Below the pieces are notes generated by a model, which was given only the letters and a program-made list of their open reading frames with translations, was not told the DNA's origin and made no database searches. DNA of 64,000 nt from an uncultured cyanobacterium (GTDB lineage: Bacteria > Cyanobacteriota > Cyanobacteriia > Cyanobacteriales > Nostocaceae): contig CAINGU010000086.1 of NCBI GenBank assembly GCA_903848645.1, positions 38,999-102,998 of the forward strand. Direction: 5' to 3'. The position numbers and the translations under genes are program-made. Positions 8,225 to 16,587 of the stretch are shown piece by piece; the stretch's first letter is position 1, and each line of letters starts with the position of its first letter.

Positions 8225-8721
8225 GGCAAGATTCCATCCTTTACCGCTTCCACAACAGGTACGGTATGTAAGCCATACACCCATACCAGTTCATCACCAA
8301 GATATACTTGAAAACCAACCAGAGCCGTTAATAAAACTGCCACAGCTATATAATGAAAAGGGAGTTTTTTCGGATCACGACTCCGCAAAACATAACGCCA
8401 AGCAGTAATAGCGGCAATAATACCTGAAAGTGACCAACCGATGAGAGTATGAATATTTAAAACTGATTTAGCGAGTTCGTAGGGTTTTGCTAAACCAGCC
8501 TCAAATTGACCAAAAATAATTGCCACAAAAATAGCTACCGTGGCAATACACATATTCCACCAACTCACCTCAAACAAAGTAGTTTTACCAGTTACATAAC
8601 CAGCAAAATCACAAAAAACAGAAAATAGCACCATCGCAATTACAAAGTGAACCACGATAGGATGTAAAGGATCTGGATATGGTAAATTATGCTCATTCAA
8701 TGAAGTGAAAAAATCCAGCAT
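8221..8721 (-). CDS. DUF2231 membrane protein, first gene of the cox operon
   Basis: A 166-residue membrane protein with about four helices and the DUF2231 signature: PYPDPLHPIVVHFVIAMVLF near residue 15 (two His flanking a Pro-rich stretch) and VYGLHTVPVVEAV near the end. It is a shorter paralogue of the next gene, to which it is joined by a four-base overlap. These two genes lead the operon that ends with coxBAC. Conserved His in membrane helices could bind heme or a metal; that is inference. Confidence 0.85.
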   Translation of the reverse strand: MLDFFTSLNEHNLPYPDPLHPIVVHFVIAMVLFSVFCDFAGYVTGKTTLFEVSWWNMCIATVAIFVAIIFGQFEAGLAKPYELAKSVLNIHTLIGWSLSGIIAAITAWRYVLRSRDPKKLPFHYIAVAVLLTALVGFQVYLGDELVWVYGLHTVPVVEAVKDGILP

Positions 8722-8928
8722 TAAATTCTCCTAGACTGATTTACTACTCCTTAGCCAAACTTAAATAATTGCTAGATACTCACTCACTGATACCAAAAAA
8801 TTATTTGATAAATCTGGTGTGAGTTTGCTGCAATGTATAACCAAATAGCCAATTACTTTTGGTCAAGTTATTTCCTCATAGTGACAACAGTAATTATGGA
8901 TGTAGCTAAACTAAATCACTGTTAGAGG

Positions 8929-9126
8929 TTGAATTTACTAGACGTAAATTTTTATGAATTGTCAAAAAAACTAAAAGCAGAACTTCTAGAATTAATAAGA
9001 GAGCCAAAAGCAGATTTTGATCTTGGCTCTCTTACAATATTTTTAAATCAAAACCAACTATTTTTATGTTTATTGATGTACAATAAAAAATTATCACTTT
9101 GTAATTTAAAAAACCGAAATATATAG
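8929..9126 (+). CDS. doubtful small ORF over an inverted repeat
   Basis: A TTG-initiated frame of 65 codons with AGAGG just upstream. The first half looks protein-like (MNLLDVNFYELSKKLKAELL), the second is low-complexity. A perfect 11-bp inverted repeat (AAGAGAGCCAA at 8997-9007, TTGGCTCTCTT at 9023-9033) lies inside it and may instead be a transcription terminator or small RNA hairpin. I recognise no family, so coding is uncertain. Confidence 0.2.
   Translation: MNLLDVNFYELSKKLKAELLELIREPKADFDLGSLTIFLNQNQLFLCLLMYNKKLSLCNLKNRNI
8997..9033. repeat. perfect 11-bp inverted repeat (hairpin)
   Basis: AAGAGAGCCAA and TTGGCTCTCTT are exact reverse complements separated by 15 nt. The 3' flank (ACAATATTTTTAAA) is moderately T-rich. 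It lies in the 569-bp gap between the cox operon and the nitroreductase gene; the rest of that gap, apart from the doubtful small ORF and two palindromic repeats, shows nothing recognisable. Confidence 0.6.
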
Positions 9127-9134
9127 TTTTTACA

Positions 9135-9157
9135 GTAGGGGCGCAGGGCCTGCGCCC
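9135..9157. repeat. GC-rich dispersed palindrome, copy 1
   Basis: GTAGGG followed by the palindromic core GGCGCAGGGCCTGCGCC. Identical copies are at 15542-15564 and, inverted, at 25811-25833. All three are intergenic and stand out in AT-rich surroundings. A second palindrome, GGAACTTAAGTTCC, lies close by near 9200. Confidence 0.85.
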
Positions 9158-9290
9158 AGTCAAGATTCAGAAACTCTAGAAAACTTTAGCTATTAGCCCG
9201 GAACTTAAGTTCCGAGCGGGTAAAGCAGCCAAAAGTAAATGTATTATCAACCCATATCTGCATTCATACCCCTAATCCCCAAATCCCTAA

Positions 9291-9956
9291 TTAACCTTGA
9301 TAAGGATTATCGAGTCTATCAACAGAAACATTAACCGACAATGGTAAACGACCAGGATTTAAACGGGGTTCAGCCGCATAGCCTACAGGTACTAAAACAG
9401 CAATACAGATATCTGGGTCATTCTCTGCCCCAATTATAGCTTTAACCTGTTCCTCCATCCAACCATTCATAAAGCAGGTGGATAAACCCAAGCTTTCCGC
9501 TGCTAATACTAAATTTGTAGCAGCTATCATGGCATCTTTAATGGCGTATTCCCGGCGCTTGTCTCCTAACTTTTCTTGAAATTGGGGAATTGCATTTCTA
9601 AAATAATTCACAGTTCCCTCATTCCAAGCCCCAGTGGCTGCACCTTGTTCTAAAATCGGTGTGATATCTTTTTCTCCCGCAGCAGCGTCAGCAGCGAAAA
9701 CAAAGGTAACAGGTGCTTGGATAATTTGCTTTTGATTCCAAGAAGCCGCACATAATGCTTCTTTTTGGGCTTCGTCTTGAACTAAAACGATTCTCCAAGA
9801 TTGGACGTTAAAACTACTGGGTGCAGCTACGGTTAATTCTACCAGTTGTTTGAGTAGTTCTGGGGAGATGGGGTCTGGTTTGAAGGTTTTGATAGAACGA
9901 CGTTGTACTATGGCGCTGGGTACGTCTAATGCTGGGATTTGGGTGTTTGAAGTCAC
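9291..9956 (-). CDS. nitroreductase family protein
   Basis: A 221-residue FMN-dependent nitroreductase-like oxidoreductase. The RRSIKTFKPDPIS segment (19-31) and APSSFNVQSWRIVLV (45-59) are the FMN-binding motifs; AATNLVLAAESLGLSTCFMNG (about 146-166, given in two parts of the family motif) and VPVGYAAEP near the end complete the fold. It starts with GTG, chosen because GAGGAG lies eight bases upstream. Such enzymes reduce quinones or nitro compounds with NAD(P)H; the natural substrate is not evident. It stands alone on the minus strand. Confidence 0.9.
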   Translation of the reverse strand: MTSNTQIPALDVPSAIVQRRSIKTFKPDPISPELLKQLVELTVAAPSSFNVQSWRIVLVQDEAQKEALCAASWNQKQIIQAPVTFVFAADAAAGEKDITPILEQGAATGAWNEGTVNYFRNAIPQFQEKLGDKRREYAIKDAMIAATNLVLAAESLGLSTCFMNGWMEEQVKAIIGAENDPDICIAVLVPVGYAAEPRLNPGRLPLSVNVSVDRLDNPYQG

Positions 9957-10350
9957 GGTATTCTCCTCTGTTTTGTCCTACCCGCTTAGAGTAACGCTTT
10001 TTTGTACGCGGTTCAATTGACGGGTGAGAGGTTGTTATTCCTCAAGTAATACCAGTGGTTACTAATCATTTAAATATGTACATGACAGTTACTTGTGATT
10101 TGATACGGTTAAAATAATTAATACTAATAGTTACTCTTACAAGAAAATGTTAATATCTAAAATATGCTATGTGTTGCGAACAAATAAAGCTTTATCTGAA
10201 GAGGGATTAGTCTTACCAATGTTCGCAAATATGAGCAGGAAAAAGTTAAACAGCAAACTGTCAATACTCAAGTAATGAGCTTGGATTTTTCACACTCACC
10301 CCCTCAGGCATTAGACAGAGATTTACCAGAGAAATTACCCATCTTTTTAA
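9957..10350. other. 394-bp intergenic region, no recognised feature
   Basis: AT-rich spacer between the nitroreductase start and the thioredoxin stop. It holds a short GTG-initiated frame (about 33 codons, near 10172-10275) that I do not recognise. No tRNA or clear terminator is visible. Confidence 0.5.
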
Positions 10351-10686
10351 CTATGCCTGGGCAGCAACATACTTATCTAAAGTAGCAACTAAAATAGTTT
10401 TAGGAACAGCACCAACAACAGTATTGATTTGTCGTCCCCCCTTAAACACCATCAAAGTAGGAATAGTGCGAATCCCGTAATGACTAGCAACAGTAGGATT
10501 TTGATCAGTATTCAGTTTCACCACCTTTAGCTGTCCCTCATATTCCGTAGCCACCTCTTCAACCACAGGAGACAGCATTTTACAAGGACCACACCAAGGG
10601 GCCCAAAAATCAACCAAAACAGGAGTTTCGCTTTCTAACACTTCTTGTTTAAATGTGGCTTCAGTGACATTGGTAATGGATGACAT
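10351..10686 (-). CDS. trxA: thioredoxin
   Basis: A 111-residue classical thioredoxin, a dithiol reductase of the cytosol. The active site WCGPCK is at 31-36, with VDFWAP before it, and the cis-Pro loop [10 protein letters not shown] near 73-82. The C-terminal [12 protein letters not shown] helix is complete. It is monocistronic, with start ATG at 10686. In cyanobacteria thioredoxins link photosynthetic electron flow to enzyme regulation; which trx isoform this is cannot be told from the sequence alone. Confidence 0.96.
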   Translation of the reverse strand: MSSITNVTEATFKQEVLESETPVLVDFWAPWCGPCKMLSPVVEEVATEYEGQLKVVKLNTDQNPTVASHYGIRTIPTLMVFKGGRQINTVVGAVPKTILVATLDKYVAAQA

Positions 10687-10850
10687 AAATTGTCCGCCTA
10701 GATTTAAATTAGTAATTCGATGATATCTAATAAATGAGTGAAGAAATATATTGCTAAGTTTAGTTTTGCTAAGTTTCCTATCTTGTATACTCCATAGATA
10801 ATTATTCTACTGCTTACCAAAAACTATTCCTAGACGTGAGTTAAAAAATT

Positions 10851-11690
10851 TTGATTGACAACCCTCAAACAGTACAAAATTGGCATGGCAAACTTAACTT
10901 AGTATATAGTAATCGCCAAGATTCCACTCAGTTAATTTACAATCACCATCAAGCCCCTTTTAAGGTACAACGCCCCTTTTACCCAGAAGGTAAGAAAATT
11001 TGTCATAGTGTGATTTTACACACAGCCGGCGGCGTTGTGGGAGGCGATCGCTTATCTTCCCAAATTCACCTCCAACCCAATTCCCAAGCCTTAATTACCA
11101 CCGCAGCCGCGGGTAAAATATATCGCAGTAATGGCTTACCAGCAAGACAAACCATAGAAATACAAATTGATGCTAATGCTTGTTTAGAATATTTACCTCA
11201 AGAGACGATTTTATTTAATGGGGCAATTTATCGCCAAGATTTACGGGTAGAATTAGCTACGGGTGCGAGTTATTTAGGCTGGGAAATTACGCGATTTGGC
11301 CGCAGTGCTAGGGGTGAGAAATTTTTACAGGGAGAGATGCGATCGCACACGGAAATCTGGCAAAATGGTATACCGTTGTGGATTGATAGACAAATCGTCC
11401 CCGGTAGCGAAGAAGTATTTCACAGTCCCCACGGTTTAGCAGAAAAACCTGTTGTTGGTAGTTTTGTTTGCGTTGGTTTTCCCTTGTCTGAGGAAATCAT
11501 CAACCAAGCACGTTCTTTAATTATTCAAAACTCTGATGCTGGAGTAACTCGCTTACAACAGGGATTTTTGTGCCGATATCGTGGTAATTCTACATCTGAA
11601 GTCAGAAGTTGGTTTACAAATATTTGGCAAATATTACGAGTATCTTGTCTAAATCGTGGTAATTGTATTCCTAGAGTCTGGCAAATTTAA
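10851..11690 (+). CDS. ureD: urease accessory protein UreD
   Basis: A 279-residue UreD/UreH chaperone that, with UreF and UreG, delivers nickel to apo-urease. Motifs: NWHGKLNLVYSN at 10-21, HTAGGVVGGDRLS near 57, TAAAGKIYRS near 83, FGRSARGE near 148. The start is TTG at 10851: an in-frame TAA lies at 10842-10844, so no upstream ATG or GTG is possible. The gene heads ureDABC; ureA follows 10 bp later. The other accessory genes ureE, ureF and ureG are not in this window. Confidence 0.95.
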   Translation: MIDNPQTVQNWHGKLNLVYSNRQDSTQLIYNHHQAPFKVQRPFYPEGKKICHSVILHTAGGVVGGDRLSSQIHLQPNSQALITTAAAGKIYRSNGLPARQTIEIQIDANACLEYLPQETILFNGAIYRQDLRVELATGASYLGWEITRFGRSARGEKFLQGEMRSHTEIWQNGIPLWIDRQIVPGSEEVFHSPHGLAEKPVVGSFVCVGFPLSEEIINQARSLIIQNSDAGVTRLQQGFLCRYRGNSTSEVRSWFTNIWQILRVSCLNRGNCIPRVWQI

Positions 11691-11700
11691 AGGATAAAAA

Positions 11701-12003
11701 ATGCAACTTACACCCCAGGAAAAAGACAAGTTATTAATTTTTACCGCTGCTTTAGTCGCGGAAAGACGCAAAAATAGAGGTTTAAAATTGAATTATCCCG
11801 AAGCAATTGCTTTTATTTCTGCTGCGATTTTAGAAGGAGCAAGAGATGGTCAAACTGTAGCAGATTTGATGAGTTATGGAACAACTTTATTAACTCGTGA
11901 TGATGTCATGGAAGGGATTCCAGAAATGATTCATGATGTCCAAGTAGAAGCCACTTTTCCTGATGGCACAAAGTTGGTAACTGTACATAATCCAATTAGA
12001 TAA
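11701..12003 (+). CDS. ureA: urease subunit gamma
   Basis: The 100-residue gamma subunit of urease, which hydrolyses urea to ammonia and carbamate. Typical segments: [17 protein letters not shown] at the start, [21 protein letters not shown] near 25-45, [22 protein letters not shown] near 64-85. Full family length. It follows ureD by 10 bp, with AAAGGAT as ribosome site, and precedes ureB by 22 bp. Confidence 0.97.
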   Translation: MQLTPQEKDKLLIFTAALVAERRKNRGLKLNYPEAIAFISAAILEGARDGQTVADLMSYGTTLLTRDDVMEGIPEMIHDVQVEATFPDGTKLVTVHNPIR

Positions 12004-12025
12004 TTTTCACGCAAAGGAAAAACTT

Positions 12026-12331
12026 ATGATCCCCGGAGAAATTATCACCCTAATAGGTGAAATCGAATTAAATGCAAATCGTCCCACTACTAAATTAATA
12101 ATAGCAAATACAGGAGATAGACCAATTCAAATCGGTTCACATTTTCACTTTTACGAAGTTAATACCGCTTTAAACTTTGACAGAGAAAAAGCGCGAGGGA
12201 TGCGATTAGATATCCCCGCAGGTACAGCAGTCAGATTTGAACCAGGAGACGAAAAAGAAATTACATTAATCCCCCTCGTCGGTAGCCGCAAAATTTACGG
12301 CTTCAACAACAAAATTAACGGAAAACTCTAA
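12026..12331 (+). CDS. ureB: urease subunit beta
   Basis: The 101-residue beta subunit of urease. It opens with [16 protein letters not shown] and contains the hallmark [13 protein letters not shown] (near 36-48), [18 protein letters not shown] and RKIYGFNNK. An AAAGGAAAA ribosome site precedes it. Genes ureA, ureB and ureC are separate, as in most bacteria, and co-oriented. Confidence 0.97.
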   Translation: MIPGEIITLIGEIELNANRPTTKLIIANTGDRPIQIGSHFHFYEVNTALNFDREKARGMRLDIPAGTAVRFEPGDEKEITLIPLVGSRKIYGFNNKINGKL

Positions 12332-12371
12332 AAAATATCAGCATCAATCTACTAAAAGAAAGGATAACATA

Positions 12372-14078
12372 ATGAGTTACAAAATGAACCGCCAAGCCTA
12401 CGCCGAAACCTTCGGACCAACAGTAGGAGACAGAATTAGATTAGCCGATACCGAATTATTTATAGAAGTAGAAAGAGACTTCACAACCTACGGAGATGAG
12501 GTGAAATTTGGTGGTGGAAAAGTAATTAGAGATGGGATGGGACAATCCCCAATTTCTAATCATGATGGTGCAGTAGATTTAGTAATTACTAATGCTTTGA
12601 TTCTCGATTGGTGGGGAATTGTCAAAGCAGATGTAGGCATCAAAAACGGCAAAATTTATAAAATTGGTAAAGCCGGAAATCCCTATATTCAAGACAATAT
12701 AGATATCATTATTGGTCCGGGAACGGAAGCTTTAGCAGGGGAGGGAATGATCCTCACTGCGGGGGGAATTGATACCCACATCCATTTTATCTGTCCCCAA
12801 CAAATTGAAGTAGCTATTGCTTCCGGTATCACTACCATGATAGGTGGTGGTACAGGCCCAGCTACAGGGACAAATGCCACAACTTGCACCCCTGGTCCCT
12901 GGAATATTTACCGAATGTTGCAAGCTGCTGACGCTTTCCCTGTTAACTTAGGATTTTTAGGAAAAGGTAACACCAGTAAACCAGAAGGACTTATAGAACA
13001 AATCGAAGCTGGGGTAATGGGGTTAAAACTTCATGAAGACTGGGGAACTACTCCCGCTACAATTGATACTTGTCTTACTGTTGCTGATGAATATGATGTA
13101 CAAGTAGCAATTCACACTGACACATTGAACGAAGCCGGATTTGTCGAAGATACTATTGCAGCTTTTAAACATCGTGCTATTCACACCTACCACACAGAAG
13201 GCGCAGGAGGAGGACACGCACCCGACATTATTAAAGTTTGCGGACAAAGTAACGTTTTACCATCTTCCACTAATCCTACCCGTCCCTACACCGTCAATAC
13301 CCTAGATGAACATTTAGATATGTTGATGGTATGTCATCACTTAGACTCTGCCATCCCTGAAGATGTATCTTTTGCTGAATCTCGTATTCGTAGAGAAACT
13401 ATCGCCGCTGAAGATATATTGCACGACTTAGGCGCGTTTAGTATGATTGCTTCCGATTCCCAAGCGATGGGACGGGTTGGTGAAGTAATAATTCGTACCT
13501 GGCAAACTGCACACAAAATGAAGGTACAGCGGGGAAGTCTTGCTGGTGATAGTAATGCCGACAATTTACGAGCTAAACGCTATGTTGCTAAATATACTAT
13601 AAATCCAGCAATCACCCATGGTATTTCTGAGTATGTGGGATCTGTGGAAGCGGGAAAAATCGCAGATTTGTGCTTGTGGAAACCTGCATTTTTTGGTGTT
13701 AAACCGGAAATGGTAATTAAAGGAGGTATGATTGCTTGGTCACAAATGGGTGATGCTAATGCTAGTATTCCGACACCTCAACCTGTGTATATGCGCCCAA
13801 TGTTTGGCAGTTTTGCTGGTGCGAGAAATGCGACATCATTAACTTTTGTTTCTCAAGCAGCTTTAGAAAAAGAAATTCCTCAGCAATTAGGGTTGAAAAA
13901 ATTAGCAGTTGCTGTTTCGGGAACTCGTCAAATCACTAAGCAGGATATGAAATTAAATGATGCTTTACCTCGTATTGAAGTAGATCCTGAAACCTATGAA
14001 GTTCGCGCAGATGGTGAATTATTAACTTGTGAACCAGCCACAGTTTTACCAATGGCACAAAGATACTTTTTGTTTTAG
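12372..14078 (+). CDS. ureC: urease subunit alpha (catalytic)
   Basis: The 568-residue nickel-binding catalytic subunit. The nickel ligands are all visible: His136 and His138 (GGIDTHIHF), the carbamylated Lys219 (GLKLHEDWG), His248 (AIHTDTLNE), His274 ([11 protein letters not shown]) and Asp362 (ASDSQAMGR). The mobile flap MVCHHLDS carries Cys321 and His322. Nothing is missing, so the enzyme should be active once loaded with nickel. It ends the ureDABC run; an aldehyde dehydrogenase gene follows after 70 bp. Confidence 0.98.
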   Translation: MSYKMNRQAYAETFGPTVGDRIRLADTELFIEVERDFTTYGDEVKFGGGKVIRDGMGQSPISNHDGAVDLVITNALILDWWGIVKADVGIKNGKIYKIGKAGNPYIQDNIDIIIGPGTEALAGEGMILTAGGIDTHIHFICPQQIEVAIASGITTMIGGGTGPATGTNATTCTPGPWNIYRMLQAADAFPVNLGFLGKGNTSKPEGLIEQIEAGVMGLKLHEDWGTTPATIDTCLTVADEYDVQVAIHTDTLNEAGFVEDTIAAFKHRAIHTYHTEGAGGGHAPDIIKVCGQSNVLPSSTNPTRPYTVNTLDEHLDMLMVCHHLDSAIPEDVSFAESRIRRETIAAEDILHDLGAFSMIASDSQAMGRVGEVIIRTWQTAHKMKVQRGSLAGDSNADNLRAKRYVAKYTINPAITHGISEYVGSVEAGKIADLCLWKPAFFGVKPEMVIKGGMIAWSQMGDANASIPTPQPVYMRPMFGSFAGARNATSLTFVSQAALEKEIPQQLGLKKLAVAVSGTRQITKQDMKLNDALPRIEVDPETYEVRADGELLTCEPATVLPMAQRYFLF

Positions 14079-14148
14079 AATATGACTGAAAAATTTACTA
14101 ATAGTAACGATAAATATTTGCAAATTACATTTGTAGTGAAGAGTAATA

Positions 14149-15531
14149 ATGACTAATAAATTACCAAAATGCGCCGAAATTATTACTAAACAACGGCAGT
14201 TTTTCCAAACTGGTAAAACTAAAGATGTTGCTTTTCGGATTACCCAACTCAAAATCCTTAAACAATTAGTAATTGAGAATAAAGAAGCAATTATCCAGGC
14301 ATTAAAAGCAGATTTACATAAACCAGAATTTGAGACTTATGCTACAGAAATCGGTGTTACCAAAGAAATTGATTATGCCCTCAAACATATCAATAGTTGG
14401 ATAAAACCGAAAAAAGCAGCCGTTCCTTTAGACTTGTTTCCATACTCGGCTAAGATATATCCAGAACCGTTAGGAGTGGTTTTAATTATTAGTCCTTGGA
14501 ATTATCCCTTTCAATTAATTATTTCACCTTTAGTTGCTACAATCGCTGCGGGAAATTGTACCATAATTAAACCTTCAGAACTCGCACCTCATACTTCTGA
14601 TTTAATCACAGAACTTATTCATAAATACTTTTCTCCAGAATACATTACAGTCATCCCTGGAGCAGTAGAAACCAGTCAACAATTACTAGCAGAAAAATTT
14701 GACCACATCTTATTTACTGGTGGTACAGCCATTGGTAAAATTGTCATGGAAGCTGCTGCAAAACACCTGACTCCAGTTACTTTGGAATTAGGGGGAAAAA
14801 GTCCTTGTATCATTGATACAGTCATTAATCTAGAACATACTGTTAAACGGATTGCTTGGGGTAAATTTATTAACGCTGGACAAACTTGTATTGCCCCTGA
14901 TTATCTTTTAGTAGATAAAAAAATCAAACCAGATGTAGTCAACGCTTTGAAAAAATGTCTAAAAGAATTTTATGGTCAAAATCCCGCTACCAGTCCAGAT
15001 TATGCCCGAATTATTCATCAAAAGCATTTTGACAGATTAACTAATTTACTCAAATCTGGTGAAGTGATTATTGGTGGTGAAACTAAACCAGAAGAACTTT
15101 ATATTGCTCCCACTGTGTTAGAAAATGTTTCTTTAGAAGATGCAGTTATGCAAGAAGAGATTTTTGGTCCAATTTTACCCATCATTGAATATACAGATAT
15201 CAATGAAGCTATTAACATAATTAACTCTAGACCAAAACCCCTAGCATTATATTTATTTTCCCAAAATGAAAACCTGCAAAAACGCATTTTACAGGAAACA
15301 TCCTCTGGGGGAGTATGTATTAATGACACAGTAATGCAGGTTGCTGTTTCTTCCTTACCATTTGGGGGTGTGGGTGATAGTGGCATGGGTAGCTATCACG
15401 GTAAAGCTGGTTTTGACACCTTTTCCCATGAAAAAAGTGTCTTGCAAAACTCATTTCGTTTGGATATAAATTGGCGATATGCACCCTATCAGGGCAAATT
15501 ATCACTTCTGAAACGAATTATCGGTATTTAA
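14149..15531 (+). CDS. aldehyde dehydrogenase, fatty-aldehyde type
   Basis: A 460-residue NAD(P)-dependent aldehyde dehydrogenase. Catalytic residues: Asn118 (ISPWNYPF), Glu213 (LELGGKSP) and Cys247 (NAGQTCIAPD). It is shorter than the usual family length (about 480-500) and ends with a hydrophobic/basic tail (GKLSLLKRIIGI), as in class-3-like fatty aldehyde dehydrogenases, where the tail associates with membranes. In cyanobacteria such enzymes oxidise fatty aldehydes to acids. It lies 70 bp behind ureC on the same strand but has no functional link to urease. Confidence 0.92.
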   Translation: MTNKLPKCAEIITKQRQFFQTGKTKDVAFRITQLKILKQLVIENKEAIIQALKADLHKPEFETYATEIGVTKEIDYALKHINSWIKPKKAAVPLDLFPYSAKIYPEPLGVVLIISPWNYPFQLIISPLVATIAAGNCTIIKPSELAPHTSDLITELIHKYFSPEYITVIPGAVETSQQLLAEKFDHILFTGGTAIGKIVMEAAAKHLTPVTLELGGKSPCIIDTVINLEHTVKRIAWGKFINAGQTCIAPDYLLVDKKIKPDVVNALKKCLKEFYGQNPATSPDYARIIHQKHFDRLTNLLKSGEVIIGGETKPEELYIAPTVLENVSLEDAVMQEEIFGPILPIIEYTDINEAINIINSRPKPLALYLFSQNENLQKRILQETSSGGVCINDTVMQVAVSSLPFGGVGDSGMGSYHGKAGFDTFSHEKSVLQNSFRLDINWRYAPYQGKLSLLKRIIGI

Positions 15532-15541
15532 TATAAATTCA

Positions 15542-15564
15542 GTAGGGGCGCAGGGCCTGCGCCC
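15542..15564. repeat. GC-rich dispersed palindrome, copy 2
   Basis: Same sequence and orientation as the copy at 9135-9157. It lies between the convergent aldehyde dehydrogenase and rpmF genes, where it could act as a bidirectional hairpin terminator. Confidence 0.85.
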
Positions 15565-15582
15565 AGGAGTCTGAATTCTTTC

Positions 15583-15759
15583 TTAAGATTCTTCTGTTTC
15601 TGCTTCCTCAGCAGTTGGATAGACGAATTTAGAACGGCCACTCAAAATGGATTTACCGAGGGAGATAGCTTTTTGTGCTTCCACAGCAGCCTTATGTCTC
15701 CAGGTAGCGCGGCGTTTATCTCGTTTAGATTTTGATGTTTTCTTCTTAGGAACAGCCAT
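15583..15759 (-). CDS. rpmF: 50S ribosomal protein L32
   Basis: A 58-residue basic protein starting [20 protein letters not shown], the standard cyanobacterial/chloroplast-type L32 N-terminus, and ending with an acidic tail ([10 protein letters not shown]). Zinc-ribbon Cys residues are absent. It is a structural component of the large ribosomal subunit. It stands alone on the minus strand, convergent with the aldehyde dehydrogenase gene. Confidence 0.95.
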   Translation of the reverse strand: MAVPKKKTSKSKRDKRRATWRHKAAVEAQKAISLGKSILSGRSKFVYPTAEEAETEES

Positions 15760-15846
15760 GACAGCAGTATATCGTGATTATTGACAACCTTCCTATTCTA
15801 AGCGATCAATTGACATCAGGCACTAGAAAAAGAACTGTTATCCTAA

Positions 15847-16440
15847 TTATGGCTTTTGTGGCTGAACATTAGAGGATGGATTATTGGGTTTTTCTGCTGG
15901 TTTGGCGTTATTAGGGGCTGGATTATTGGGTTTTTCTGCTGGTTTGGCGTTATTAGGGGCTGGAGTTGTAGCTGCTGGTTGATTAGTTGTGATTTGTTTA
16001 TCAAATAACAGTAAAAAGCGTGCTGTTTGGAAGTAAGTCACCCAACGTTGGGGATCTGGAAGTTGTTGCCATTGAGGGCGAGTGACTTCTAATGATAAAA
16101 TTGGTGCGATTGCTCCCTGATTTTGTAGTGAAATCATAACAGATACTTCTGTTACCAAAATATCTTGATCAAAGCTCCGTTGAGTTGTTGCCCTTGCGGC
16201 TGCTTCCGCCCTTCGCAGTACATTTTCGTAGCTTTCCTCTTCTAAACGATCTATCTGCAAATCTACTCTAGCAGTATTAGCTTGAACAATTTGTGGAGCG
16301 ATCGCTTCCGTAGTTAACCATAAAGGAATTGCTAGTAATAGCCAAACTCCACTATGAATGATCCGGATTTTTTTGCCCATTTGGCCAATAATTGAAAAGG
16401 GGATCACCGAAAATGGTTGTTTTGTATAGAACCTGAACAT
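15847..16440 (-). CDS. exported or membrane-anchored protein of unknown function, Pro/Asn-rich C-terminus
   Basis: A 197-residue protein that I cannot assign to a family. A hydrophobic segment (VWLLLAIPLWLTTEAIA, about 32-48) suggests a signal peptide or anchor; the next 90 residues (LQIDRLEEESYENVLRRAE, then LQNQGAIAPILSLEVTRPQW) look like a small folded domain. The C-terminus has a tandem repeat, PAPNNAKPAEKPNN twice, encoded by a near-exact 45-bp DNA duplication around 15880-15970. It is divergent from the caspase-fold gene at 16588, with about 150 bp between them. Confidence 0.75.
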   Translation of the reverse strand: MFRFYTKQPFSVIPFSIIGQMGKKIRIIHSGVWLLLAIPLWLTTEAIAPQIVQANTARVDLQIDRLEEESYENVLRRAEAAARATTQRSFDQDILVTEVSVMISLQNQGAIAPILSLEVTRPQWQQLPDPQRWVTYFQTARFLLLFDKQITTNQPAATTPAPNNAKPAEKPNNPAPNNAKPAEKPNNPSSNVQPQKP

Positions 16441-16587
16441 AAACTTGTAGCTCCTAAATGATCGATCATGGAAATCGAGTGCAAGTATTTTACGATTATT
16501 TATGTTGTATAAACTACAACAAATGTAAAAAATAGGTGAAATTTACCTAAATTATCAAATATAAGTTAGCTTTGTGGTTTTAACCCC

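Noticed and set aside
7613..8284. Upstream start of the second DUF2231 gene at 8284
   Set aside because: The extra 20 residues lie wholly inside the upstream gene and are not protein-like; the ATGA overlap at 8221-8224 is the natural start.
10851..15531. A complete urease operon including ureEFG
   Set aside because: The gene after ureC is an aldehyde dehydrogenase, and no ureE, ureF or ureG motif was found in the window.
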